Positions 1 through 7,555 of a stretch of DNA of 11,291 nt are shown one piece after another. Under the pieces are notes generated by a model. The model did no database searches, was not told the DNA's origin, and worked only from the letters and a program-made list of their open reading frames with translations. The stretch lies in NCBI GenBank assembly GCA_002284615.2, contig MU069467.1:538443-549733 (forward strand). The letters run 5' to 3'. This stretch comes from Dunaliella salina. Lineage: Eukaryota > Chlorophyta > Chlorophyceae > Chlamydomonadales > Dunaliellaceae. Numbering within the stretch: position 1 is the first letter of the stretch; each line of letters begins with the position of its first letter. The position numbers and the translations under genes are program-made.

Positions 1-57
<57 letters not shown>
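1..57. repeat. (GT)n dinucleotide microsatellite
   Basis: An uninterrupted GT tract of about 28 units runs from the window edge and ends in GCGCG. It probably extends beyond the window. Tracts of this kind are common in eukaryotic intergenic DNA and can adopt Z-DNA; nothing else is implied. Confidence 0.98.
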
Positions 58-61
<4 letters not shown>

Positions 62-640
62 TTTCGGTGTCCGCAGAGGAAATCATAATTGATATTCGCC
101 ATAATTGAAATTGTTAACAAACGTTATGTTCAGTATGGACAGAAAGCTTCAGTGCAGTTATCGTAACCTCGGCTGGGCAAGAGGACCTGACCGAGCACCG
201 GACAACAGTTCCTGAATCTGCAGAAAATATGCTTTCAGATGGTTCCACTCTTATGAGCTCATGCGGGCTGGGTGGCTCAAAGCTTTATTCTTTCAGTGTT
301 CTGACTTCTTCTTCCATACTTGTGTCCGACGTCTAAGTTATTGTCAAGGTCAGTTCATCTCAATTCCCACTTCTTAGAATCTCATTTTTCCTTGACCATC
401 AGTTGCATTTCTGGATCTCGCTCAGCTTCAACACTTCAACGTTACGTAACGTATACGATGGCATTTGGTGTAGATTCAAGGACTGGTGTAGGAAGGCCAA
501 AGTTTCCTCCCTACCAGCCAAACCCATGTACATTGCCATGTTCCTGAGCAGTCAAGTTTCTCACGCTGTTGACAATAATCTGACCTTTGCGTTAATTAAA
601 ATGCGAGAAAGAATGTTGACCAGTCAAACCTGGACCTAAT
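58..640. other. Intergenic stretch with small repeats, no gene seen
   Basis: No open frame here looks like a protein. Two small structures stand out. One is a 12-bp near-direct repeat, ATAATTGATATT at 85-96 and ATAATTGAAATT at 101-112. The other is a 14-bp perfect palindrome at 439-452. The short open frames around 320-639 overlap each other in different frames and have no recognisable composition. Confidence 0.6.
439..452. other. 14-bp perfect palindrome with ACGT cores
   Basis: The sequence ACGTTACGTAACGT equals its own reverse complement and is followed directly by GTATAC. ACGT is the core recognised by plant bZIP factors, so it could be a binding site, but no adjacent gene supports this. 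Confidence 0.4.
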
Positions 641-649
641 AACATATGA

Positions 650-880
650 GGGCTACGCCCCCGAAGGAGGGCTCCGCCCCAAAAAGATTTACGCTTGCCC
701 TTAGGCCGCGTGCACTAAGGAAAGAGCCTTCCACTGACTCCAACCGACAGGACGAATCCCGAGAAGGTACCAAATTCCGCCCTGGCCGCATGTGTTGTAC
801 AAGGATTCCATCCAGGGACCTCCTTGCCAACGCCTTCCTCGCCTTACGACCAGGGTGCCTGACATGAGGTTGGTTGAGCT
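650..880 (-). mobile_element. Non-LTR retroelement 3' fragment L1 (broken)
   Basis: Read on the minus strand, this stretch carries a short open frame ending in residues like SARGLRASVNLFGAEPSFGG. The part around CTTAGTGCACGCGGCC (about 700-725) matches fragments L3 and L4 in this window at the DNA level. The plus strand shows two near-identical 11-mers, GGGCTACGCCC (650-660) and GGGCTCCGCCC (669-679), each able to fold on itself, as seen in structured 3' untranslated regions of retroelements. No reverse transcriptase core is present, so this is a truncated, non-autonomous piece. I rely on recall of similar phrases in algal retroelement ORF ends; the family assignment is inference. Confidence 0.5.
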
Positions 881-920
881 ACCATGGTAACTCCTTATCC
901 TGAACTCGCATCCCTCTATA

Positions 921-921
<1 letters not shown>

Positions 922-951
<30 letters not shown>

Positions 952-967
952 CTTCTTCTTCTTCTTC
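922..967. repeat. (CTT)n trinucleotide microsatellite
   Basis: About 15 CTT units are followed by an imperfect pyrimidine-rich stretch to about 1070. It creates an artificial phenylalanine-rich open frame that should not be annotated as a gene. It lies next to the L1 fragment and may have grown from a pyrimidine-rich retroelement tail, as the tails of L2 and L4 are similar, but that is inference. Confidence 0.97.
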
Positions 968-1079
968 CTCTCTTCCCTTTTCTTTTGTTTCTTTTGGCTT
1001 CTTTTGTTATGTTTTGTTCTTCTCTTTTCTTTTCCTTTCTATGTGGCTTTTTTTGCCTTTTTTCCCCTGGCTCATTCCT

Positions 1080-1511
1080 GTAAGGTCTGGCACACGCGCT
1101 TTTTCAGCCAGAGGAGGCTCTTTGGCTTATATTAGGGCTTGTATTAGTCCACTTCTCACAGTCAGCAGGAACTCCCTGCATCAATAAAGGAGAAGGAAAC
1201 TCTGAGAAGGAAAAAAACGCTTCAGCTCAGGAGGGCTACTGGGTGAAATGAGGCTTCCGGTTAGAACACCGGACCACTGGCATTTTCATTACAAGGGAGA
1301 AGTTTATGAAATGGTCTTGGTGAGTAGCAGGCAGGTGAGGAGCCATCTGAGGAGAAGAGTGGAGGCCACTCAAAGAGGCAACTCCTTCACACTGAGATTG
1401 CAACTGTGGGAAATGGTGCATTAAAGAAATGATCCCGGCCCAACAGCCAGTGAGAGGCCTCCAGGCAGGAGCACCGCAACCTTTGTCGTCACCTCTCAAG
1501 GGCCTCAGCTC
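1080..1511. other. Unassigned stretch between CTT tract and L2
   Basis: A plus-strand open segment covers about 1193-1420. A good donor-like GTGAGT lies at 1320, and AATAAA lies upstream at 1183-1188. Residues such as DHWHFHYKGEVYEMV look protein-like, but there is no family match I recognise. The segment directly precedes retroelement fragment L2 and could be part of the same element. The antisense frame at 1236-1499 is also open, so openness alone is weak evidence. Confidence 0.3.
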
Positions 1512-1885
1512 AAGTCACCCTTCATACTATCCTGTTAGGTGTTGGTGGAAATGTCTACACCCCATACACATTGGAGCCTCTTAAGGAGCTTGGGTCTTGA
1601 CACTTGCAAGGCTACCAAGCTTGCTCGGAAGCTTCACGCGCATTCTGTCCAGTATGCTTACAAACTTACTAGCATTAGACGCGCTCTCGAGAAAACCTTT
1701 TCCAACTCTCATCACCAAGGTCAGGCACGGGCTACTGCTAGTAATCCTCCTGATCCTCACTGACTTCTTTCTTTTGCTTCCTCCTGGTGAAGGGGTTATA
1801 CGGTGCCCCAGGTATCCCCTTTTCCTTAATTGATGTGGGGAGTGTTTCCACTGCCTGCGTAGTTTTTCTTTTCTTTCTCTAAAGA
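1512..1885 (+). mobile_element. Non-LTR retroelement 3' fragment L2 (frameshifted)
   Basis: The plus strand encodes VTLHTILLGVGGNVYTPYTL (1512 onward), then LDTCKATKLARKLHAHSVQY and a C-terminal ASNPPDPH before TGA at 1761-1763. The first part is in a different frame from the second. The break lies near 1590-1600, around CTTGGGTCTTGAC, where one extra base would explain it. The same order of motifs occurs in minus-strand fragment L4 (VTLHIILIGVGGTIY, then ASNPPDP), so both are decayed copies of one family's ORF end. Downstream sequence to about 1885 shares CCTGGTGA, CCTTAAT, GCGTAG and a pyrimidine-rich tail with L4, marking the element's 3' end. No reverse transcriptase domain is retained here. 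Confidence 0.65.
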
Positions 1886-2290
1886 AACAATTTGAATATC
1901 AGAAGTATATCACCTGCAATGTGCAATGTTAGCCCCTATAACTTTCAGCACTGCATTGGATGCGTAGTTATCCGGAGAATTGTGTGATGCTCAAGATGAC
2001 GTGCCTTGCACATTTGCTCTCAGCAACATTAAGGAGCTTCCCTCTAGGTCCCAACAGTACAAGATGGGGCAAAAGTTGGTCATTAGGAGTCCTTATGTAA
2101 TGCATTTGTTGTCGCGAGCGTAATCGGGCCTTCCTAAGGGAAGAGCCATGGAGATACACAGGCGGTATTTGAGCGGTTTACCTCACGCTTGACATGGATA
2201 TGGAACTTGTGTGAGATATTCACGAAATTTTCTGTGTGAAAATGTGAAAATGTGCCATTCTTTCTTTGCAGGAGATTCGAAGAGTGTGGC
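1886..2290. other. Intergenic stretch, nothing recognised
   Basis: Short minus-strand open frames (1968-2159, 2134-2322) have no recognisable motifs or splice context. A small direct repeat TGTGAAAA occurs at about 2235-2251. I see no gene. Confidence 0.5.
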
Positions 2291-2376
2291 CTCAGTAGTG
2301 AAAAGGGCACCTTCAGGCACATAATTGTGAGTTCTCAGTAGTGAAAAGGGCACCTTCAGGCACATAACTGTGAGTT
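2291..2376. repeat. 43-bp tandem duplication, two units
   Basis: Unit 1 (2291-2333) and unit 2 (2334-2376) both begin CTCAGTAGTGAAAAGGGC and end TGTGAGTT. I see a single difference: AATTGTG against AACTGTG. The near identity suggests a recent duplication. The flanking AAGAGTGTGGCCTCAGTA just before and overlapping unit 1 (2280-2297) recurs with one change at 2415-2432, so part of the left flank is also repeated. Confidence 0.9.
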
Positions 2377-2604
2377 TACCTAGTGCCCGGACTTTGGTGG
2401 GCAGCGATTCAGCAAAGAGTGTGGCCTGAGTACTTCACCAAGTTGCTGCGTGCTCAAAACTCGCGAAGCGTACTTGCAGCAATAGAAAATTTTAATTCTA
2501 GAATCATTTATTCTTCATATTTTTCTGTACACGAGAAGACGGGCCTGTGACCTGTCGAGCAGCTGAAAAGTGGCAGGCGTTGTTCCTTTAGAAATACAAA
2601 CAGG

Positions 2605-2620
2605 TTTAATTAAAAAATTT
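2605..2620 (+). promoter_or_regulatory. AT-rich TATA-like element upstream of the lipid-transfer-like gene
   Basis: TTTAATTAAAAAATTT lies about 70-80 bases before the start codon at 2688, a plausible distance for a TATA-type element with a short 5' leader. It is not a canonical TATAAA, and the surrounding 150 bases are AT-rich in general, so this is only a suggestion. Confidence 0.25.
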
Positions 2621-2687
2621 CCGTTTCATTAATTTATCACATCAGCATTCGTCGATACACACTTGAGCTGCGAAAAAGGCAGTCAAC

Positions 2688-3713
2688 ATGATCAGCTTGG
2701 CGACCTTGGTGATCTCCACTCTGCTATTACAGAATGCTTTTTGCCAAGTTCCTTCAGTGGATGAATGCCAAGCCAAGTTTGAGGAGACAGGCACCAATGC
2801 CTTGCTTACCCGATTCCAGCCATGCCAGCAGGGGGCCACTGAGGAGTGCTGTGCACGGGTTTGTCAAGGCTGAAAATCAAGGGTGTTTGGAGCAGCAAAT
2901 CCATGCGATCCACGCAAGCTTGCTTTTTGAATTCAAACAAAGATCAAGACAACCTGCAAGCGCTCTTTTTCCCATGGGCCAGGGCCAATCGCTTGTCGGT
3001 TTCACGGAGGGTGCACCTCTGGGTGGATGCCTTTGTCAACGGCCCATTTTGGACGAGCTGGTCAGCACGATCGACAGCAACTTGCTTGCAAGGTGAACGA
3101 TTCAGGATCTAGAGCGAGGGCCCCCTATCCTCTTTCCTTCATTGCCCTCATCGTTTTGTGCACCATTCTGTAACACCTTGTTTGTTTGTGGTTAACCTTT
3201 CAGAATTCTTCAGTGGAAGAGTGCATTGGCCAACTTATTATTAAAAAGCATGCCAAAAACCTTTTAACTTTTGTCGTAGGGCTGTGGGAGTGAGCGGTGC
3301 GGGAGTCCTGGATACGTAAGTGAGCGCTCGCCTTATGGTCAATCGAAATTCTCCTTTACCAGAAGCCTGCCAGTGGAATTAGACGCTCAACTGTCCTCAT
3401 TAGCTCACATGTTGTCCACAAGGTGGCTCGCAGCAAATCTTATGAGATCATAATTTCCTGTCGTGCATGCAGACTGCAGCAGTGCGGCGTGCCCTTTTCA
3501 TCTGGTGTAGGGGAGTTTCAATGCCCATCAGGAAGCAGAGCTGATGGGGATGATGGGGATCAGGTTGAGGATGAGGCAGTGACAAACAGGAATGTGTACG
3601 ACCAGGGCAAGATCAGCGAGAGCAAGCCTGATCTTGACGAGCAGCGTTCGGGCAAGATTGATGAGCCCAAGGAAGAATCTCGAGGGGGGACTTCTGGCAG
3701 AGAGGTCAGTTAA
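2688..3713 (+). CDS. Secreted lipid-transfer-protein-like eight-cysteine protein, three exons
   Basis: Model: exons 2688-2858, 2983-3092 and 3473-3713 (stop TAA), giving 173 residues. Splice sites are GTTTGT...GGCCAG (phase 0) and AG|GTGAAC...CATGCAG|A (phase 2); all phases agree. The start ATG sits in the context AACATGA. Residues 1-19 form a signal peptide (hydrophobic core LATLVISTLLL), so the protein should be secreted. The cysteines follow the plant nsLTP order C-C-CC-CxC-C-C at residues 27, 46, 54-55, 73/75, 98 and 111. The CLC motif, the 22-residue gap to C7 and the 12-residue gap to C8 are normal for the family. The C1-C2 gap (18) is long and the C2-C3 gap (7) is short. The family carries lipids or acts in cuticle, wall and defence roles; the ligand here is unknown. 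A 62-residue hydrophilic acidic tail follows C8 with no clear GPI signal. A donor-like AGAG|GTCAGT at 3705 could extend the gene further. The exons are predictions; a decayed copy is possible but no in-frame stop forces it. Confidence 0.65.
3204..3290 (+). pseudogene. Relic of a duplicated first exon inside intron 2
   Basis: CTTCAGTGGAAGAGTGC (3208-3224) matches CTTCAGTGGATGAATGC of exon 1 (2752-2768) at 15 of 17 bases. In the matching frame it reads SSVEECIGQ, against PSVDECQAK around the first cysteine of the lipid-transfer-like protein. LLT follows at nearly the same distance. An acceptor-like TTAACCTTTCAG precedes it directly. The frame stops at TGA 3291-3293 and does not fit the phase of exon 2, so it is not a normal internal exon. 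It may be debris from a tandem gene duplication or an alternative exon. Confidence 0.4.
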
Positions 3714-4030
3714 AACAGTTAGTTGAAGAAGTGGACGTCCTGCAATGACCGCAGGTTGTCCCCATGGCTGGACCCCCCAGTATGGCCAACTGCCCTCCCA
3801 GGCCTATCCACCTCTGTGCATGCTCTGAGCATACCAAACATGTTCTCATTTCCCAAGCATTAAGAATGCCTAAAATATTGAGATGTGGAGGTGCTCCATG
3901 TGGCTCAGAGGCCACTTTGCATCCATTTTGGCTGGAAAACGTGAATTCGTGAACTTGCACAAAACGACCAGCTATCTGGACTTAAGCTACTCCTAAGTCG
4001 TCTAACCACGCTGCGATGTAGATTTTGCAG
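3714..4030. other. Stretch downstream of the lipid-transfer-like gene, no gene seen
   Basis: A plus-strand open frame at 3764-3952 and overlapping minus-strand frames at 3706-4132 show no motif. If the lipid-transfer-like gene uses the donor at 3705, this stretch would be intron 3, ending at the acceptor GATTTTGCAG at 4030. Confidence 0.35.
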
Positions 4031-4285
4031 GGGGGCACCGGGGGAAGCGTGCTGGTGGGAGGGACTCACAGTGCGAGTGCAGGAGAGAAAACCTCCGCCA
4101 GCTTGCTCATGCTTGCAAGCTGCTGCCCCCAATTTGTCTCAGGGTTGCGGAGTTCAATAATGCACCAGACAAAACTCAAATGGGGTCGATTGGTGGCCTG
4201 GCTGGAACTCAGCACCCTGTTTGTATTATGCCACACTCAGTACGCCACTTTCCAGTCAAGCCACCAATTAACCCCATTCAACTCT
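4031..4285 (+). CDS. Candidate additional exon (low confidence)
   Basis: The stretch is open for 85 codons between an acceptor-like TTTTGCAG (4030) and a donor-like GTAAGA (4286). It starts in phase 0, which matches the optional donor at 3705 of the lipid-transfer-like gene. The start is Gly/Ser/Ala-rich (GGTGGSVLVGG, then ASAGEKTSAS), reminiscent of linkers before a GPI tail. The rest is not convincingly protein-like, and the frame runs open to a stop at 4387. It may equally be chance. Confidence 0.2.
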
Positions 4286-5068
4286 GTAAGAAGCATCATC
4301 GTTGCCCGCAACTCTGCTTTCAAGCTGGTTGGGATTCAGCCCAGCACGGCTGAGCTGGAGAGCAACGCGTGCAAAAGGAGCCAATGACTGTAGCCCTTAA
4401 TTTCTTGATTTCTGTTCCTGCCGGCCACACACTGCACCATCTTAGCACCTGCTTGCAGAGCTTTTTTTGAGCTATTTCATGCAATCTTCAAGTTCTTGAA
4501 TGATGCAGGGGGTGCTGAGATATGAAGAAAAGCAGGAAATGGCCGCTTTTTGCATAGGAAAAGGCGGACCAGTTATGGGGATGACCTGCAGGATATGAGA
4601 TCACTGTACAAGAGAAGGATGCTGCTGATTTCTGCATTCCATGAGTGACAAGGTCTTGCTCTGTAAAAGTACTAGGCGCAACAAGTGGCACTGATACTGT
4701 AGTCTGCAAGGTTGTGCTGGGAGATGTCTTGTTCTTTGATGCATGTGAGCTTCCGTGATATGGTGTAGTAGGCAAGCATGCAAAAGGTGAGGCTGATTAG
4801 TTTACTGTTCAATATGCCCACAAAACACTCGTTGCCACCTGCGGTTGACGTGCTAAAGTAAACTCGCAGACAGGTCTAGAGCCAGGCTTCGTGACCCCCT
4901 CCAGATGCCCGATAGCATATCCTGTCTGATGGTTATGGAAATAATTCACTGCCTTTTTGAGTTGATCTGTCTCCTTTTTCTTACTTGATGAAGGAAGAGT
5001 TTCTCTGCCTGCAAACCATTTCTCCCTTTCTTTTTCTTAGCAATTACAACATTCCTTGGCTGTCTCAG
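4286..5068. other. No gene recognised
   Basis: A short plus-strand frame at 4509-4595 starts after an acceptor-like GATGCAG and reads GVLRYEEKQEMAAF, which looks protein-like. No acceptable donor closes it before TGA at 4596. Minus-strand frames at 4488-4783 and 4946-5158 are low-complexity or overlap and show no family signature. Confidence 0.3.
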
Positions 5069-5417
5069 GGTTTTGATGATGGCAAGGACAAAAAGACATC
5101 CTCTCCTCCTCCTTCTGAATCTGCAAAGAAAAGAGGCATCAGTGAGTGTGGCTAGCATTCAAGATGTAAATGTTTTTGGTCCTGTTAATACAGCCGCTAA
5201 GGGCACAAATGCGCTGATGCATGCTTCCAGAATTTTGCCTTAAGGAACTTCAGGTTGGCCATTGTTTCTTCCTTTTGCTTGCCTAGATGCTCCGAAAGGA
5301 GTGCAGCTCTCATGGCACATGGTAGACACAGGAATGAAAAACATGGCCAAGTGCTTTGTGGAGATGGTCTTGACAAAGCATCTGACCATGTACTCTTTTG
5401 TGCCTGTGCTCAAATAG
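5069..5417 (+). CDS. Candidate pair of exons of an unrecognised gene
   Basis: Segment one (5069-5141) lies between TGTCTCAG and a consensus donor GTGAGT. It reads GFDDGKDKKTSSPPPSESAK in phase 0: hydrophilic, with a Pro/Ser linker. Segment two (5287-5417) follows a strong pyrimidine-tract acceptor ending GCCTAG. The phases join, and it continues PKGVQLSWHMVDTGMKNMAK to TAG at 5415-5417. The join gives an uninterrupted frame across a 145-base intron. I recognise no family. Phase agreement occurs by chance in one of three cases, so support is modest. Confidence 0.3.
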
Positions 5418-5758
5418 AGCAGCTACTTTTGACATGCAATCTCCCCACGTGTGCAAACATTTTTTAAACCTCAATTGGGAACCGGATGAAGTGCTTCCGA
5501 TGCCCGCAGGTGGCCTCCTGACGCATGCTGCAACCTTACCAATGGGATTCAGCGGGATTGTTCAGGTGAGGGGGGCCTTTTTTTTTTCTTTTCAAGTCAG
5601 CCTGCTGCTTCCCCCCTTTTGCGTGATTGACAAGTGTCATGAGCGTATAGACCACCATCTATGTTCTTGGTGCATGGTGAGTGAGAGATCTACTGGACCA
5701 GACAGAGATTGGCTTGTTTTACCAAAGCTCATGAATTCATATTCATCTGACTTCACAG

Positions 5759-5981
5759 GGCCACTCCAAAATTCTCTTCTGCTCCCCCTCATTTAAAGTG
5801 GCAGCAAGTTCTGCTGAGGCATGAATATTGTATATCTGCTAGCATTGACAGCATAGCAAGTCAAGGGGAGATGTCAGTGTGGGGGAATTCCTCTCGCAAG
5901 ACCAGGAGCCTTGGCGCTCCTGCAATCTGTGGGCCAAAATCCTTGCTACCAATTTCTCTTAATTGGTCCAGAGACTTTTGA
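5759..5981 (+). CDS. Candidate exon, 73 open codons, unrecognised
   Basis: After an acceptor-like TGACTTCACAG the plus strand stays open in one frame for 73 codons to TGA at 5979. It includes KWQQVLLRHEYCISASID and QGEMSVWGNSSRKTRS. Composition is mixed and protein-like, but the opposite strand is also open over 5861-6046, which weakens the case. No domain is recognised and the upstream exon it would join was not found. Confidence 0.2.
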
Positions 5982-6046
5982 TGCGAGTCCTGTGTTGATG
6001 CAGTGTGAAACCCACATCTCACAACCATATATCCATTATGGGCCAC

Positions 6047-6924
6047 CGCATCGAATAAGGTGGTGCTAAGAAAAACAAAAAAATAAATTGAGTTGGTTTG
6101 GCAGAGAAATCCTCCCTAAATGAGCTGAGAGAAGAGACATACCATGCTACTGTGTGATCATCCCACATCCCTGTAAGGAGTGTTCATTTTCACAATTCCA
6201 CACAAATCCCGCTTCCCCCTATATGATCATTTTTGGCGATCCCATACATTCCCGCAGGGACAACGCCCCTTCCCCCCCCCCTCAAAAACCCTGTAGCTTT
6301 ACTACATTGGACGTTCAAAGATTGTAAGCACCCTGCCTAATCAGCCGCCTCATGATGCATACTCTTACCACCAAATCCCTAATCCAGACTATCTATCCAC
6401 TGCACTGGGTGGTTTGAATTGCAAATGAATGACTTCTTTTAGAGACACTGATACTTAAGTTTTACCAGCAAATGCATCAATTTTAACAGGGGAAAACTTT
6501 TCAGTATGAATACACGTGAGAAAGAAACACGGGAAAGTGCATAGCTTGTAGCATGGGTGAATGGGTCAATCGACCCCCTTTGTGGAGACAAAGTCTGGTG
6601 CCGCGATCACATTCATTTCTCAAATCCAAAGGCTCTTTCTCTTGAGAGAGCTCTTTTCTACTCGCGAAACTAGAGTTAGGCAAGGGATACTGTGAGTGAC
6701 CCAACCAAACATCCAGACTTTCCTCTCTCCTTTAAAATTTTAATGAAGAAATCGAATTTTTCCTTGGCCCTGTGTGCACTCTGTCCTTGTTTAATCATGA
6801 GAGATCTTGGTGTAAGGGTTGTTCTCAGTGATGGACAGTTTTTTCCTTATTTTATTCAAAGCAAACAACCTCTGGCAGGGATCTCAACTCCAAGCACTGA
6901 CAGCCTTTCCTGTGTCCAATGCAG
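6047..6924. other. Stretch with homopolymer and AT-rich patches, no gene seen
   Basis: It contains AATAAA at 6082-6087, a run of ten C at 6272-6281 and AT-rich patches around 6420-6490 and 6720-6760. The open frames around 6501-6704 (minus) and 6692-6924 (plus) show no motifs. Confidence 0.4.
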
Positions 6925-7285
6925 GATGGGGTTGACAAACATAAGGCAGGCATGGGAAAGCATGGTCCATTCCATCCAAAACGTGAGTAGAATCATGTGT
7001 TGCGTTTTGCATTTTCAGCGGGACATATGCATGCATGTATATGCAAACAAGCTTGGCAAATCTGAGGCCTTTTTGCAACACGACCTGTTCAATGAGGGTC
7101 CTTTCCAAATGTCACCGCATGATATTTGGATCACAAAAAGGTTGTGCATGCCGTTCATTCTGAGCTTTCTTTGGCTTGTAAATGTACGGACAACTTGAAA
7201 GACCTTCAGTTTTGAAGATGTTGATGCCTGCTTCATGCAGTCCTGCAACACGCTGGCTCTGGCGGCATATAACCCAGGTATACAG
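6925..7285 (+). CDS. Candidate three-exon segment of an unrecognised gene
   Basis: Three short open segments join in phase. Segment one is 6925-6982 (acceptor TCCAATGCAG, donor GTGAGT; MGLTNIRQAWESMVHSIQN). Segment two is 7019-7140 (acceptor CATTTTCAG, donor GTTGTG; including ANKLGKSEAFLQHDLF). Segment three is 7210-7277 or 7210-7285 (acceptor GACCTTCAG, donors GTATAC or GTACCT; FEDVDACFMQSCNTLALAAY). Introns are short (36 and 69 bases; 36 is unusually small). The frame has no stop across both joins. I do not recognise the product. The unspliced alternative is a single 168-codon open frame at 6692-7198 that starts only with GTG. Confidence 0.28.
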
Positions 7286-7555
7286 GTACCTGTTATTTGA
7301 GCAAGAGTGTGTGATTCTATCAACCCCCCAGTGTTTGTATACTGTGTTTGCATATCAGGGGCTTGCTGTAAGAAGTAAGAGAAAGCTCTGCTTTACAGGA
7401 AGGAGATCGTGCTGTTGCATGAGAAAGCAGTCATGTAGAAATTAGGGTGCATGCTTTGAGGATGTGCGCAAAGGACCTGCAGTGGCAAATGGTGAGCAGC
7501 TGATCCCTGCAATGCACACTTGATCCTGGCACTTTTGCCCCTTAACATTAACCAG

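Noticed and set aside
884..1135. Open frame of 83 codons with a long phenylalanine run
   Set aside because: It is an artefact of the CTT microsatellite and pyrimidine-rich DNA; nothing outside the tract looks coding.
1193..1420. Plus-strand open segment with a GTGAGT donor, considered as an exon
   Set aside because: No upstream or downstream partner exon with matching phase was found, and AATAAA lies just before it. Noted only in the stretch description.
1236..1499. Minus-strand open frame of 87 codons
   Set aside because: No motif, and it overlaps a more protein-like plus-strand frame.
2846..3112. Open frames of 88 and 120 codons overlapping the lipid-transfer-like gene
   Set aside because: They are unspliced readings across intron 1 in other frames. 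Only the part from 2983 in the 2734-3096 frame fits, as exon 2.
4946..5158. Minus-strand basic open frame of 70 codons
   Set aside because: Its Lys/Arg-rich composition comes from pyrimidine-rich plus-strand DNA, and it is antisense to a better exon candidate.
5069..5417. Resemblance to the C-terminal region of tRNA cytosine-5 methyltransferases (VDTGMK motif)
   Set aside because: Only about six residues agree and the rest does not follow the family, so I did not name it.
5861..6046. Minus-strand open frame of 61 codons
   Set aside because: It overlaps the plus-strand open segment 5759-5981; no splice context or motif supports it.
6692..7198. Longest single open frame, 168 codons
   Set aside because: It begins only with GTG and contains internal acceptor- and donor-like sites. 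Parts look coding and parts do not, so it is better read as exon and intron pieces, if coding at all.
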